DNA of 21,614 bases from JAAYYY01 sp964579295 (GTDB taxonomy: Bacteria; Chloroflexota; Anaerolineae; Promineifilales; Promineifilaceae), in contig CAZOGK010000047.1 of assembly GCA_964579295.1 (NCBI GenBank), positions 1 to 21,614 on the forward strand, in the 5' to 3' direction. How positions within the stretch are numbered: position 1 is the stretch's first letter; each line of letters begins with the position of its first letter. The notes beneath the pieces were generated by a model. It did no database searches and was not told the origin of the DNA. It worked only from the letters and a program-made list of their open reading frames with translations. Made by a program: the position numbers and the translations under genes. Shown here one piece after another: positions 7,653 through 14,146 of the stretch.

Positions 7653-8306
7653 TCACAAATAATCTTGCAGGTGATGCTGCACCGCGTAGGCGGCGGCTTC
7701 TGCTCGATTGGAGACGCTTAGCTTGGCGAGAATGCTGCTAACGTAATTGCGCACCGTGCCCTCGCTGAGGAAGAGGGACTCGGCGATTTCGCGGTTGGTC
7801 TTGCCTTCGGCGATCAGGGCCAGCACCTGCATCTCCTGGGGCGTCAGGTCGCCAAAGGCCGCCTTCTCCTCGTTCTGAATAGCCCGGCGCACCTCGTTGA
7901 AAACGCGCTGGGTCAGGGATGGGTCGAGCGTCGCTTCGCCGCGCGCGGCGGCTTCAATGGCCTGGATCAGCTCGCCGCTGCCGATCTGCTTCAGCACGTA
8001 GCCGCAGGCGCCGGCGCGAATGGCCGAGAAGAGCAGCTCGTCGTCGGCGTAAGAGGTGAGCATGACCACTTTCGTGTCCGGCAGCGCTGCCGTGATCTGC
8101 TGGCAGGCTTCGATGCCGCTGCTGCCGGCAAGCCGGATGTCCATCAGCACAATGTCCGGCTGCTCCTGCAGCGCTTTAACGACCGCTTCGTCGGCGGCGG
8201 CCGCCTCGGCCACCACTTCAAAATTGGCGTGCCGTTCCAGGAGGCTTTTCATACCCAGCCGCACAACTTCGTGGTCGTCAACCAGCATGATTCGTAGATT
8301 ACTCAT
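7653..8306 (-). CDS. NarL/FixJ-family response regulator, DosR (DevR)-like
   Basis: 217 residues. Receiver domain ~1-120 with Asp10/Asp11, phospho-acceptor Asp56 (IVLMDIRLA), Thr84 and Lys106, all present. LuxR-type helix-turn-helix ~150-212: DLTPQEMQVLALIAEGKTNR, then TVRNYVSSILAKLSVSNR. The recognition helix resembles DosR (TVKNYVSRLLAKL): Arg stands for DosR Lys182, Asn183 is kept, and Gly stands where DosR has Lys179. I start at 8306 because upstream frame extension adds 40 unrelated residues and crosses the promoter. It is immediately followed by the GAF kinase, its obvious partner. It is the best in-window candidate to bind the GTGAC-N4-GTCAC boxes, which differ from the DosR GGGAC-N4-GTCCC box by one base per half-site. 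Confidence 0.9.
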   Translation of the reverse strand: MSNLRIMLVDDHEVVRLGMKSLLERHANFEVVAEAAAADEAVVKALQEQPDIVLMDIRLAGSSGIEACQQITAALPDTKVVMLTSYADDELLFSAIRAGACGYVLKQIGSGELIQAIEAAARGEATLDPSLTQRVFNEVRRAIQNEEKAAFGDLTPQEMQVLALIAEGKTNREIAESLFLSEGTVRNYVSSILAKLSVSNRAEAAAYAVQHHLQDYL

Positions 8307-8343
8307 ACCCTTAAGTATACCCTGCTTGACCTCTGTATTCCAA
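8307..8343 (-). promoter_or_regulatory. Promoter of the two-component operon, probably leaderless
   Basis: On the minus strand TTGGAA (8338-8343), an 18-bp spacer and TATACT (8314-8319) form a good sigma-70-type promoter. Only 7 bases separate TATACT from the ATG at 8306, so transcription would start at or one base before the start codon. An AGGG lies too close to the ATG to be a normal ribosome site. Confidence 0.5.
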
Positions 8344-8434
8344 CGATTCCGGCGCCGGTGCGAAAGGGGCGCGGAGCCGTCCTGCTGTTCGTCGCCGGCC
8401 GGCTGGCGGCTGTGAGAATGGACCATGTCCCCAA

Positions 8435-8869
8435 CTATTGGGCTGCGTCAGCCTCCACGTCGACGATCTCGTACTCATGGTGAATGGGCACGGCCTGCAC
8501 CAGCATGGCATGAGCCGGGCAATACTTCGTCCGCGATAGCTCGATGGCGCGGGCGACTGCCTTGGGATCGACGTTGACGCCGTGGACGATGAACCTGACG
8601 GTGATCTCAGTAAAGACGCGCGGGTGCTCCCTGGCGCGGTCTGCCTGGGCTTCTACCTGGAAAGCCGTAATCTGCTGGCGCTTCTTGCGCAGGATCGAGA
8701 TCACGTCCATGGCCGCGCAGCCCGCCAGGCCGATGAGCATCAGCTCCATCGGGCGCAGGCCATCACCGTCGCCGCCCACCGCGGCGCTGGCTCCCAGGTT
8801 CAGCGTAAAGCCGCTATCAGCTCTGGCAGTGAAGGACATCCGTTCCTGCAAAGTCACTGTCGCGTTCAT
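8435..8869 (-). CDS. OsmC/Ohr-family protein
   Basis: 144 residues. The family fold includes thiol-dependent peroxidases that reduce organic hydroperoxides. The two conserved cysteines are visible: GLAGCAAMDVISIL (Cys55) at the helix start and RTKYCPAHAML (Cys116). The first segment, LNLGASAAVGGDGDGLRPMELMLIGLAGC, fits the YhfA/OsmC branch more than Ohr. I start at 8869 (MNATVTLQERMSF) with AGGAG 8 nt upstream; the frame is open to 9049, but the extra 60 residues are Arg-rich and unlike the family. It lies upstream of the two-component operon, separated by ~128 bp and that operon's own promoter. Peroxide or thiol defence fits a genome that meets oxygen occasionally. Confidence 0.87.
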   Translation of the reverse strand: MNATVTLQERMSFTARADSGFTLNLGASAAVGGDGDGLRPMELMLIGLAGCAAMDVISILRKKRQQITAFQVEAQADRAREHPRVFTEITVRFIVHGVNVDPKAVARAIELSRTKYCPAHAMLVQAVPIHHEYEIVDVEADAAQ

Positions 8870-8968
8870 CGACTCAGCTCCTGCTCTCGGCGCGCCTGCC
8901 GGGGTGCGGCAGGTTGCCTGGATGATGTGAGATATGGCCGGCGGGCGGCAGCCCCCGTACCGGCGCCC

Positions 8969-8974
8969 ATTATA
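8969..8974 (-). promoter_or_regulatory. Perfect -10 hexamer (TATAAT) for the OsmC-like gene
   Basis: TATAAT on the minus strand, ~95 bp upstream of the OsmC-like start. The -35 region is poor (AGTGTC at the 17-bp position). The leader would contain a hairpin, CCTGCCG/CGGCAGG (8895-8901 with 8907-8913). Confidence 0.4.
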
Positions 8975-9033
8975 GCCGATCGGCCGCGGGAGACACTCGC
9001 GGCGCCGCCTAAGACGCAGCCGCGCCGCCGATT

Positions 9034-9077
9034 CTTTGCGCTCGCGCAAAGACGACGGCGACCGGGCAGACTATACT
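9034..9077 (+). promoter_or_regulatory. FNR/DNR-like operator at -41.5 with -10 element, DUF1858 operon
   Basis: 9034-9051 is a perfect dyad, CTTTGCGC-TC-GCGCAAAG, whose inner 14 bp read TTGCG-CTCG-CGCAA, the TTGnn-N4-nnCAA layout of FNR/DNR/NnrR-type sites. TATACT (9072-9077) follows. With TATACT as -12 to -7 the start is ~9084 and the dyad centre (9042.5) lies at -41.5, the class II activator position. No -35 element is visible. Confidence 0.55.
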
Positions 9078-9084
9078 GGCGCCA

Positions 9085-9112
9085 GGTGTGCGGTTGTAAA
9101 GAACCGCGCGCC
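9085..9112 (+). other. Stem-loop at the predicted 5' end of the DUF1858 operon mRNA
   Basis: GGTGTGCGGTT (9085-9095) pairs with AACCGCGCGCC (9102-9112) over 11 pairs including two G-U, with loop GTAAAG. It begins at the predicted transcription start (~9084) and ends 16 nt before the start codon, so it could protect the 5' end or affect translation. There is no U tract, so it is not a terminator. Confidence 0.4.
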
Positions 9113-9128
9113 AGGATAGAAAAGAAGT

Positions 9129-9362
9129 ATGAACACATTGCCACTTACGTCGCACATGACGATTGCCGAGATACTGCAGCGTTGGCCGGAGACGGCCGCT
9201 GTCTTCCAGCGGCTGCGGACGGCTTGTGTCGGCTGTGACATGGCGCCATTTTGCAGCGTTAACGATGCTGCTACTCACTATGACCTGGATGCGGATCAGC
9301 TGCTGGTAGAGCTGGACGTCGCGGTGACTCACACCGGGCAGCCTGATGCGGAGGGAGCTTGA
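9129..9362 (+). CDS. DUF1858-like small CxxC protein
   Basis: 77 residues. The core TIAEILQRWPETAAVFQRLR, then CVGCDMAPFCSVNDAATHY and DADQLLVEL, matches the DUF1858/ScdA-N type helical domain, with its CxxC (Cys34, Cys37 in ACVGCDM) plus an extra Cys43. Family members are often fused or adjacent to hybrid-cluster, nitrite or NO-related proteins and to DUF438/ScdA di-iron repair proteins; their biochemical role is not settled. First gene of a run of four plus-strand genes (9129-11808), two bases ahead of the cupin ATG. The ribosome site is weak (AAGAAG close to the ATG). An FNR-like site in front supports control by anaerobiosis or NO. Confidence 0.75.
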   Translation: MNTLPLTSHMTIAEILQRWPETAAVFQRLRTACVGCDMAPFCSVNDAATHYDLDADQLLVELDVAVTHTGQPDAEGA

Positions 9363-9364
9363 GC

Positions 9365-9694
9365 ATGAGCGACCAAAATTTCCACTTTGTCGCCGACACG
9401 GCCGCCATTCTGGACGAGGCGCCTGACGCCAGCATCGTCAGCCGGTCGCTCTTTCGCGGCGCCGGGGTGACGGCCACGCTGTTTTCCTTTGCCGAAGGGG
9501 AAGAGCTCAGCGAGCACACGGCCGCTTTCCCGGCCGTACTCCATTTCCTCAGCGGCGAGGGAGAACTCACTTTGGCCGGCGAGTCGAGAACAGTCGCGGC
9601 GAATAGCTGGGTCTACATGCCGGCGCAGCTGCCGCACAGCGTTGTCGCCACGTCGCCGCTGCAGATGCTCCTGCTCTTGCTGCGGCCGGAATGA
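9365..9694 (+). CDS. Small cupin-domain protein
   Basis: 109 residues forming one cupin_2 beta barrel. Motif 1 region: FSFAEGEELSEHTAAFPAVL with the metal-ligand His at ~51, motif with FLSGEGELTLAGES; motif 2: MPAQLPHSVVA with a His near 90. The usual HxH of motif 1 is reduced to a single His, so metal binding is uncertain. I start at ATG 9365 rather than the TTG at 9359 that overlaps the stop of the DUF1858 gene; GGAG lies ~9 nt before it. Position between DUF1858 and a His-rich membrane protein suggests a role in the same redox/NO process, but the ligand is unknown. Confidence 0.82.
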   Translation: MSDQNFHFVADTAAILDEAPDASIVSRSLFRGAGVTATLFSFAEGEELSEHTAAFPAVLHFLSGEGELTLAGESRTVAANSWVYMPAQLPHSVVATSPLQMLLLLLRPE

Positions 9695-9733
9695 TAGCCT
9701 CGACAGAAGGACTAACCGGAAGCCATTCTCACC

Positions 9734-10966
9734 ATGCAACGTTCTGATCCCTTTCTACGCCGCATCTGGCTGGCGGCGCTGGCCTGCTTCATCCTGGCCG
9801 CGGCCACGGGCAGCCTGCTCCGTTTTGGTATGCGCGCCGGCTATCCGGCCGGCCTGCAGATGGTCAACATCCGTCACGCCCACTCACACCTGATGTATTT
9901 CGGCTGGGTCACGCCGGCGCTCATGGCCTTGATAATCGCCTGGCTGCCGGGGAGTCCGTCGCGCTGGCTGCGGCGCGTGCTGGTCGGCATTGTCATCGCC
10001 GCTCTGCTGGCCTACGTCCCCTTCCTGTTTTTTGGCTACCGGCCGGCGGCCATCGGCGACCTCACCCTGCCCCTGTCGACGATGCTCGCCGGCGTCAATG
10101 TCATCCTCTGGTATGGCTTTCTGCTTGCCTATCGCCGCGCCGCAAAGGGGCTGGTCCGCTACCCGTGGCTGCGCCTCTGGGATGCCGCGCTGGCCTTCCT
10201 CGTGCTGGCGTCCCTGGGCGCCTGGGGGCTGGCGCTGGCGACGATACTCGGCCTGTCGAGCCCCACCTGGTCACAGGCATTCTCCCATCTCTTTCTTGAC
10301 CTGTTCGCCGACGGCTGGCTGGTTCTGGGAGTGCTGGGGCTGGCCTACGTGACGATGCCCGAGGCTGCGACGCGTCCGCAGGCCCGTTGGGGCGAGACGC
10401 TGGTTATCGCCGGCCTGCCGCTGACCTTTCTGCTGAGCATGCCGGCGAGCGCGCTGCCGGGCCCGGTGCGCCTTATCGCCGGGCTGAGCGGCGCGCTGGT
10501 CGCCTTCGGGCTGCTTGCCCATCTCTGGGCGCTGGCGCCCGTCGCCTGGCGGCAGGCGCGCCTCTGGCTGGCGCCGCTGGCTTTCCTCGCGTTGAAGGCT
10601 GCCGGCGAGTTGGTGATGAGCCTGCCGGCCGGCGCGCTCTGGGCGAACCGGGCTGGGCTGCGCATTCCCTACCTGCACTGGCTCTTGCTCGGCTTTGCCA
10701 CGCTGGCCCTGGTCGCCGCGGCGCAGCAGCGTTGGGGCAAGGCCGTAACGCCTGCCCGGAGCTGGTTTGTCGCCAGCGTGTTCGTCCTGCAGCTTAGCCT
10801 GATCCCGCTGACAAGTCTCTGGCCCTCGACCTGGGGCGGCGTTTGGAGGCTCGACTTTGCCGCCTGGGGGACGGTGGGTCCGGTCCTGGTCGCCCTCTTC
10901 ATGCTGCTCAGGCGCAGGGCAGCGCCGGGACACGAGCCAGAGCCAGCCGTCGCGCTGGAGAGGTGA
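9734..10966 (+). CDS. Polytopic membrane protein, NnrS/haem-copper-oxidase-subunit-I-like
   Basis: 410 residues with ~12 hydrophobic segments. Helix-associated histidines are conspicuous: NIRHAHSHLMYFGWV at ~46-60, FSHLFLDLF at ~184, and PYLHWLLLGF at ~312. The HAHSHLxxFGW block resembles the HxHxH-type helices of subunit-I-like and NnrS-like proteins, which bind haem or copper and act in NO or oxygen metabolism. The resemblance is by eye and not enough for an exact family. Ribosome site is poor. It is followed, 8 bases later, by a YwiC-like gene, and preceded by DUF1858 and cupin genes, all consistent with respiration or NO stress. The C-terminal ~20 residues are cytoplasmic and Glu/Arg-rich. 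Confidence 0.65.
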   Translation: MQRSDPFLRRIWLAALACFILAAATGSLLRFGMRAGYPAGLQMVNIRHAHSHLMYFGWVTPALMALIIAWLPGSPSRWLRRVLVGIVIAALLAYVPFLFFGYRPAAIGDLTLPLSTMLAGVNVILWYGFLLAYRRAAKGLVRYPWLRLWDAALAFLVLASLGAWGLALATILGLSSPTWSQAFSHLFLDLFADGWLVLGVLGLAYVTMPEAATRPQARWGETLVIAGLPLTFLLSMPASALPGPVRLIAGLSGALVAFGLLAHLWALAPVAWRQARLWLAPLAFLALKAAGELVMSLPAGALWANRAGLRIPYLHWLLLGFATLALVAAAQQRWGKAVTPARSWFVASVFVLQLSLIPLTSLWPSTWGGVWRLDFAAWGTVGPVLVALFMLLRRRAAPGHEPEPAVALER

Positions 10967-10974
10967 AGTAAGCC

Positions 10975-11808
10975 ATGGCGCACACGTCTTCCATACCCAA
11001 CAACCGCTCCTCCCGCCGCCTCTTCCGTCGCTCGTTGCTGCTGCCGGCCGAGCATGGATCCTGGTCCTGGCTGCTCGTGCCGCTCTTTCTGGGCGCGGCC
11101 GTGGGCGGCGTGCTCAATGGGGCAGTCCTGCTGGTACTGATTGGCAGCCTGAGCGCTTTCTTGCTGCGGCAGCCGGCAACGGCCTGGCTGCGAATCCGCC
11201 GCGGCAAAGGGCGGCGCAGCGACGAGGGGCTGGCTGCCGGCTGGACGCTGGGACTGAGCGCTGTTGGCGTCCTGGCGCTGGTGGGCCTGCTGGCGGGCGG
11301 GCACAGCCGGCTGCTGCTGCTCTTTGGCCCCCTCTCCCTGTTGCTGTGCGCCTACCTATATGTCGCCTTGCGCCAGCGAGCGCGGCTGCGCAGCCTGGGC
11401 ATGGAAGTGGCCGGGGCCGCCGGCCTGGCGATCAGCGCGCCGGCTGCCTACGCCGCCGCCTCCGGCCTACTGGACGAGACGGCCTGGTTTCTCTGGCTGC
11501 TCGCCGGCCTGCTCAACGCGCTGGGCGTGCTGTATGTCCGGCGCCGACTGGCCGATAACCGTCAGCTCGGCGGCGACCGGCTGCTACAGCTTGCGGCGCA
11601 CGTGACGGCGCTGGTCTTTGTGACTATCCTCGCGGCCACGGGCAGGACGCCATGGCTGGCGCTGCTGCCATTCGCAGCCCTGGCGCTGCGGTCCGCGTGG
11701 GCAGCCCGCCGCCCGCGGCCTATCCCCAATATCAAGCGTTTTGGCTTTGCCGAGATGGGCGTCGAAAGCTTCAGCGCGGCTATCGTCGCCCTCGGTTACC
11801 TGCTCTAA
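10975..11808 (+). CDS. YwiC-like integral membrane protein
   Basis: 277 residues with ~8 membrane segments. The N-terminal signature LLPAEHGSWSWLLVPLFLGA (residues ~23-42) matches the LPxxHGxW start of the YwiC-like family. In Bacillus subtilis ywiC lies beside fnr and narK and near the nitrate reductase genes; its function is undefined. Other visible blocks are the loop RRGKGRR, and the C-terminal IKRFGFAEMGVESFSAAIVALGYLL. The gene starts 8 bases after the preceding stop, with GAGG inside the end of that gene. Last gene of the FNR-like-controlled run; a GC hairpin plus T run follows at 11822-11844. Confidence 0.8.
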   Translation: MAHTSSIPNNRSSRRLFRRSLLLPAEHGSWSWLLVPLFLGAAVGGVLNGAVLLVLIGSLSAFLLRQPATAWLRIRRGKGRRSDEGLAAGWTLGLSAVGVLALVGLLAGGHSRLLLLFGPLSLLLCAYLYVALRQRARLRSLGMEVAGAAGLAISAPAAYAAASGLLDETAWFLWLLAGLLNALGVLYVRRRLADNRQLGGDRLLQLAAHVTALVFVTILAATGRTPWLALLPFAALALRSAWAARRPRPIPNIKRFGFAEMGVESFSAAIVALGYLL

Positions 11809-11821
11809 CCCCTTGCCATTC

Positions 11822-11844
11822 CGCCGGAGCGCCCGGCGCGTTTT
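11822..11844 (+). terminator. Probable intrinsic terminator after the YwiC-like gene
   Basis: CGCCGG (11822-11827), loop AGCGC, CCGGCG (11833-11838), then CGTTTT. The stem is short but all G/C and the T run is only four bases, so termination strength is uncertain. Confidence 0.5.
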
Positions 11845-11906
11845 CCCACCCCAATCCTCCGCTTGCGGCGGCGGGCTGCTGCGCCGTTCGCTCCTCCTGG
11901 CTACGG

Positions 11907-11971
11907 CGTGACTTTCGTCAAAGAGCGCGGTGAGCAAAGTCACTAGGCGCGGGCGCGGCAGCGTCTACAAT
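11907..11971 (+). promoter_or_regulatory. fdhF promoter with tandem GTGAC-type boxes
   Basis: Distal box CGTGA-CTTTCG-TCAAA (11907-11922), proximal box GGTGA-GCAAAG-TCACT (11929-11944), then TACAAT (11966-11971) 21 nt later. With TACAAT as -12 to -7 the start is ~11978 and the box centres are at -63.5 and -41.5, exactly 22 bp apart. No -35 element is visible. The leader would be ~60 nt. Confidence 0.6.
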
Positions 11972-12037
11972 GCAAGTGGCGAAACAAAATCGCCGGCCGT
12001 CTGGCGCCATGTTGTTATTCCGGGAGGAAACGACGTT

Positions 12038-14119
12038 ATGATCATCGCCGACCGTATTACCCACACCACCTGCCCTTACTGCGGCGTTGGCTGCCAGCTT
12101 GACGTGCACGTAAAAGATGACTTCATCTATCGCGTGGATGGACGCCGCGACAACCAGGTTAACAAAGGCAATCTCTGCGTCAAAGGTCGCTTCGGCTTTG
12201 ACTTTGTGCACGCGGCCGATCGCCTGACTTACCCCCAGCTTCGCACCCGGCGCGACCGGCCGCTGCAGCAAGTAGAGTGGAACGAGGCCCTGCAGCTCAT
12301 CGCCGATCGCCTGCGGGCTATTCGCGACCAGTATGGCCCTGACAGTATTGCCGTGCTGACATCGGCCAAGTGCACGAACGAAGAGAACTACCTGCTGCAA
12401 AAGTTAACGCGCGCAATCATCGGCACCAATAACGTCGATCATTGCGCCCGTCTCTGACACAGCAGCAGCGTGGCCGGTCTGGCCACCACCCTGGGCTCCG
12501 GCGCGATGACCAACAGCATCGCCGACATCACGGCGGCCGATGTTTTGCTGGTTACCGGCTCAAATACGACGGAGGCTCATCCCGTCCTGGCGCTGCAGAT
12601 GAAAGCGGCAGTGCGCAGGCATGGCGCGCAGCTCATTCTGATTGATCCGCGCCGCATCGAGCTGGCCGACTTTGCCGCGCTGCACCTGCGGCACCGGCCC
12701 GGCAGTGACGTGGCGCTGTTTAACGCCCTGGCGCATGTCATCATCAGCGAGGGGCTGCACGACGAGGCATTCATCCGCGAACGGACCGAGAACTTCGACG
12801 CGCTGGCGGAGGCAGTCGCCGCCTATACGCCGGACGTGGCCGAGGCTATCTGCGACGTGCCGGCTGCGGATATTGTGCGCGCGGCGCGACTGTACGCCAG
12901 CGCCGGCAGCGCGGCCATCTTCTGGGCTATGGGCATCACACAGCACACCAGCGGCACCGACAATGTAAAGGCGCTTTCTAACCTGGCCCTGCTCACCGGC
13001 AATGTGGGCCGGCCCGGCACCGGGCTCAATCCCCTGCGCGGGCAGAACAACGTCCAGGGCGCGTGTGATATGGGCGGCCTGCCTAATGTCTATCCCGGTT
13101 ATCAGCCGGTGGCCGACGAGGCGATGCGCGCCAAGTTCGCCTCCGCCTGGGGCGTTCCCGCGTCCCAGCTCAGCCTTAAGCCCGGCCTGACTGTGACCGA
13201 AATCATGGAAGGCGCCCTGCACGGGACAACTCGCGCCATCTACATCATGGGCGAGAACCCGATGCTCTCCGACCCGGACCTGAACCATGTGGCCGAAGCG
13301 CTGCGCTGCGTCGACTTCCTGGTCGTGCAGGATCTCTTCCCCAACGAGACGGCGGCCTTTGCCGACGTCGTGCTGCCGGCCAGCAGCTTTGCCGAGAAAA
13401 CGGGCACCTTTACCAGCACTGAGCGGCGCGTCCAACTTGTCCGCCCCTTCCTGCCGCTGCCAGGCACGGCGCGCACCGACTCAGATATCATTATCGACCT
13501 GGCTAACCGATTGGATGCAGGCTGGCATTACGAATCGCCCGCCGCCGTCTTCGACGAAATGGCGACGGTGACCCCGCAGTACGCGGGCATGACCCACACG
13601 CGGCTGGAAGCCGGCGGCCTGCAGTGGCCCTGCCCGACGCCAGACCATCCCGGCACGCCCATCCTCCACGGCGAGCGCTTTACGCGCGGGCGCGGCTTCT
13701 TTGCGCCGGTGGACTTCCGGCCGCCAGTAGAAGAGCCAGACGAGGAGTACCCACTCATCCTCTCAACCGGCCGCATCCTCTTTCACTGGCATGGCGGCAC
13801 CATGTCGCGCCGGTCGCCGGGCTTGGAGGCCATTGCACCCGAAGCCCTGGTGGAGATTCATCCCGACGACGCGGCCGCGATGGGCGTCACGGAGGGCGAC
13901 CTGGTCCGTGTGGCCTCGCGCCGGGGCGATGTGGAGGCGCGGGCCCACTTGACGCGCCGTTCGCCGCGCGGGACGATCTTCATGACCTTCCATTACGCCG
14001 AATCGGCGACGAATCTACTTACCCACAGCGTCGTTGACCCGACAGCCAAGATACCGGAATACAAGGTTAGTGCAGTCAGGCTGGAGCGGCTGGAGCCGGA
14101 GACAAGCGCGGCGCACTAA
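12038..14119 (+). CDS. fdhF: Formate dehydrogenase, selenocysteine-containing molybdopterin subunit (FdhF-type); in-frame TGA at 12455-12457 read as Sec140
   Basis: One 693-residue protein interrupted only by an in-frame TGA. It interconverts formate and CO2 at a Mo/W-bis-MGD centre. N-terminal [4Fe-4S] cysteines Cys12, Cys15, Cys19, Cys47 (TCPYCGVGCQL, GNLCVKG) and Lys49 match E. coli FdhH. The TGA falls at codon 140 within NNVDHCARL-U-HSSSVAGL, the FdhH active-site motif, with His141 after it. Reading resumes in the same frame with strong homology to the end (MGENPMLSDPD, then the MopB C-terminal domain STGRILFHWHGGTMSRRS). A SECIS-like hairpin follows the TGA. I chose ATG 12038, with GGAGG 10 nt upstream; a GTG at 11930 lies inside a regulator box. 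FdhH-like length, without the long NuoG-like N-terminus. No electron-transfer subunit is adjacent; focA is 27 bp downstream. Confidence 0.95.
12458..12497 (+). promoter_or_regulatory. Bacterial SECIS element for UGA-Sec decoding in fdhF
   Basis: Immediately 3' of the TGA. The apical hairpin is a perfect 6-bp stem, GTGGCC (12470-12475) and GGCCAC (12481-12486), with the loop GGTCT (12476-12480). The E. coli fdhF SECIS has the same GGUCU loop, and in both the loop begins 18 nt after the UGA. The lower stem is weak (AGC 12461-12463 could pair with GCT 12495-12497). SelB is expected to bind here. Confidence 0.88.
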
Positions 14120-14146
14120 TCCGCCACGCGACACCAAGGAGACAGA

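Noticed and set aside
8870..9049. Upstream start for the OsmC-like protein
   Set aside because: Adds 60 Arg/Pro-rich residues, runs through the -10 hexamer at 8969-8974 and bypasses AGGAG before 8869.
10271..11304. Two long minus-strand frames (220 and 211 residues)
   Set aside because: Antisense to the membrane-protein genes; Gln/Arg/Pro-rich translation, no ribosome site, no family resemblance.
11930..12457. A separate 175-residue gene starting at a GTG at 11930 and ending at the TGA
   Set aside because: The GTG lies inside a regulator box and before the -10 element; the first 36 residues resemble nothing; the ribosome site belongs to ATG 12038; and the TGA is a Sec codon, so the frame continues to 14119.
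12455..12470. Nonsense mutation or frameshift making fdhF a pseudogene
   Set aside because: The TGA is at the exact Sec position of FdhH, the frame is unchanged after it, and a SECIS hairpin with the GGTCT loop follows at the E. coli distance.
12560..13435. Long minus-strand frame (291 residues)
   Set aside because: Antisense shadow of fdhF, which has clear family motifs; the minus frame has none.
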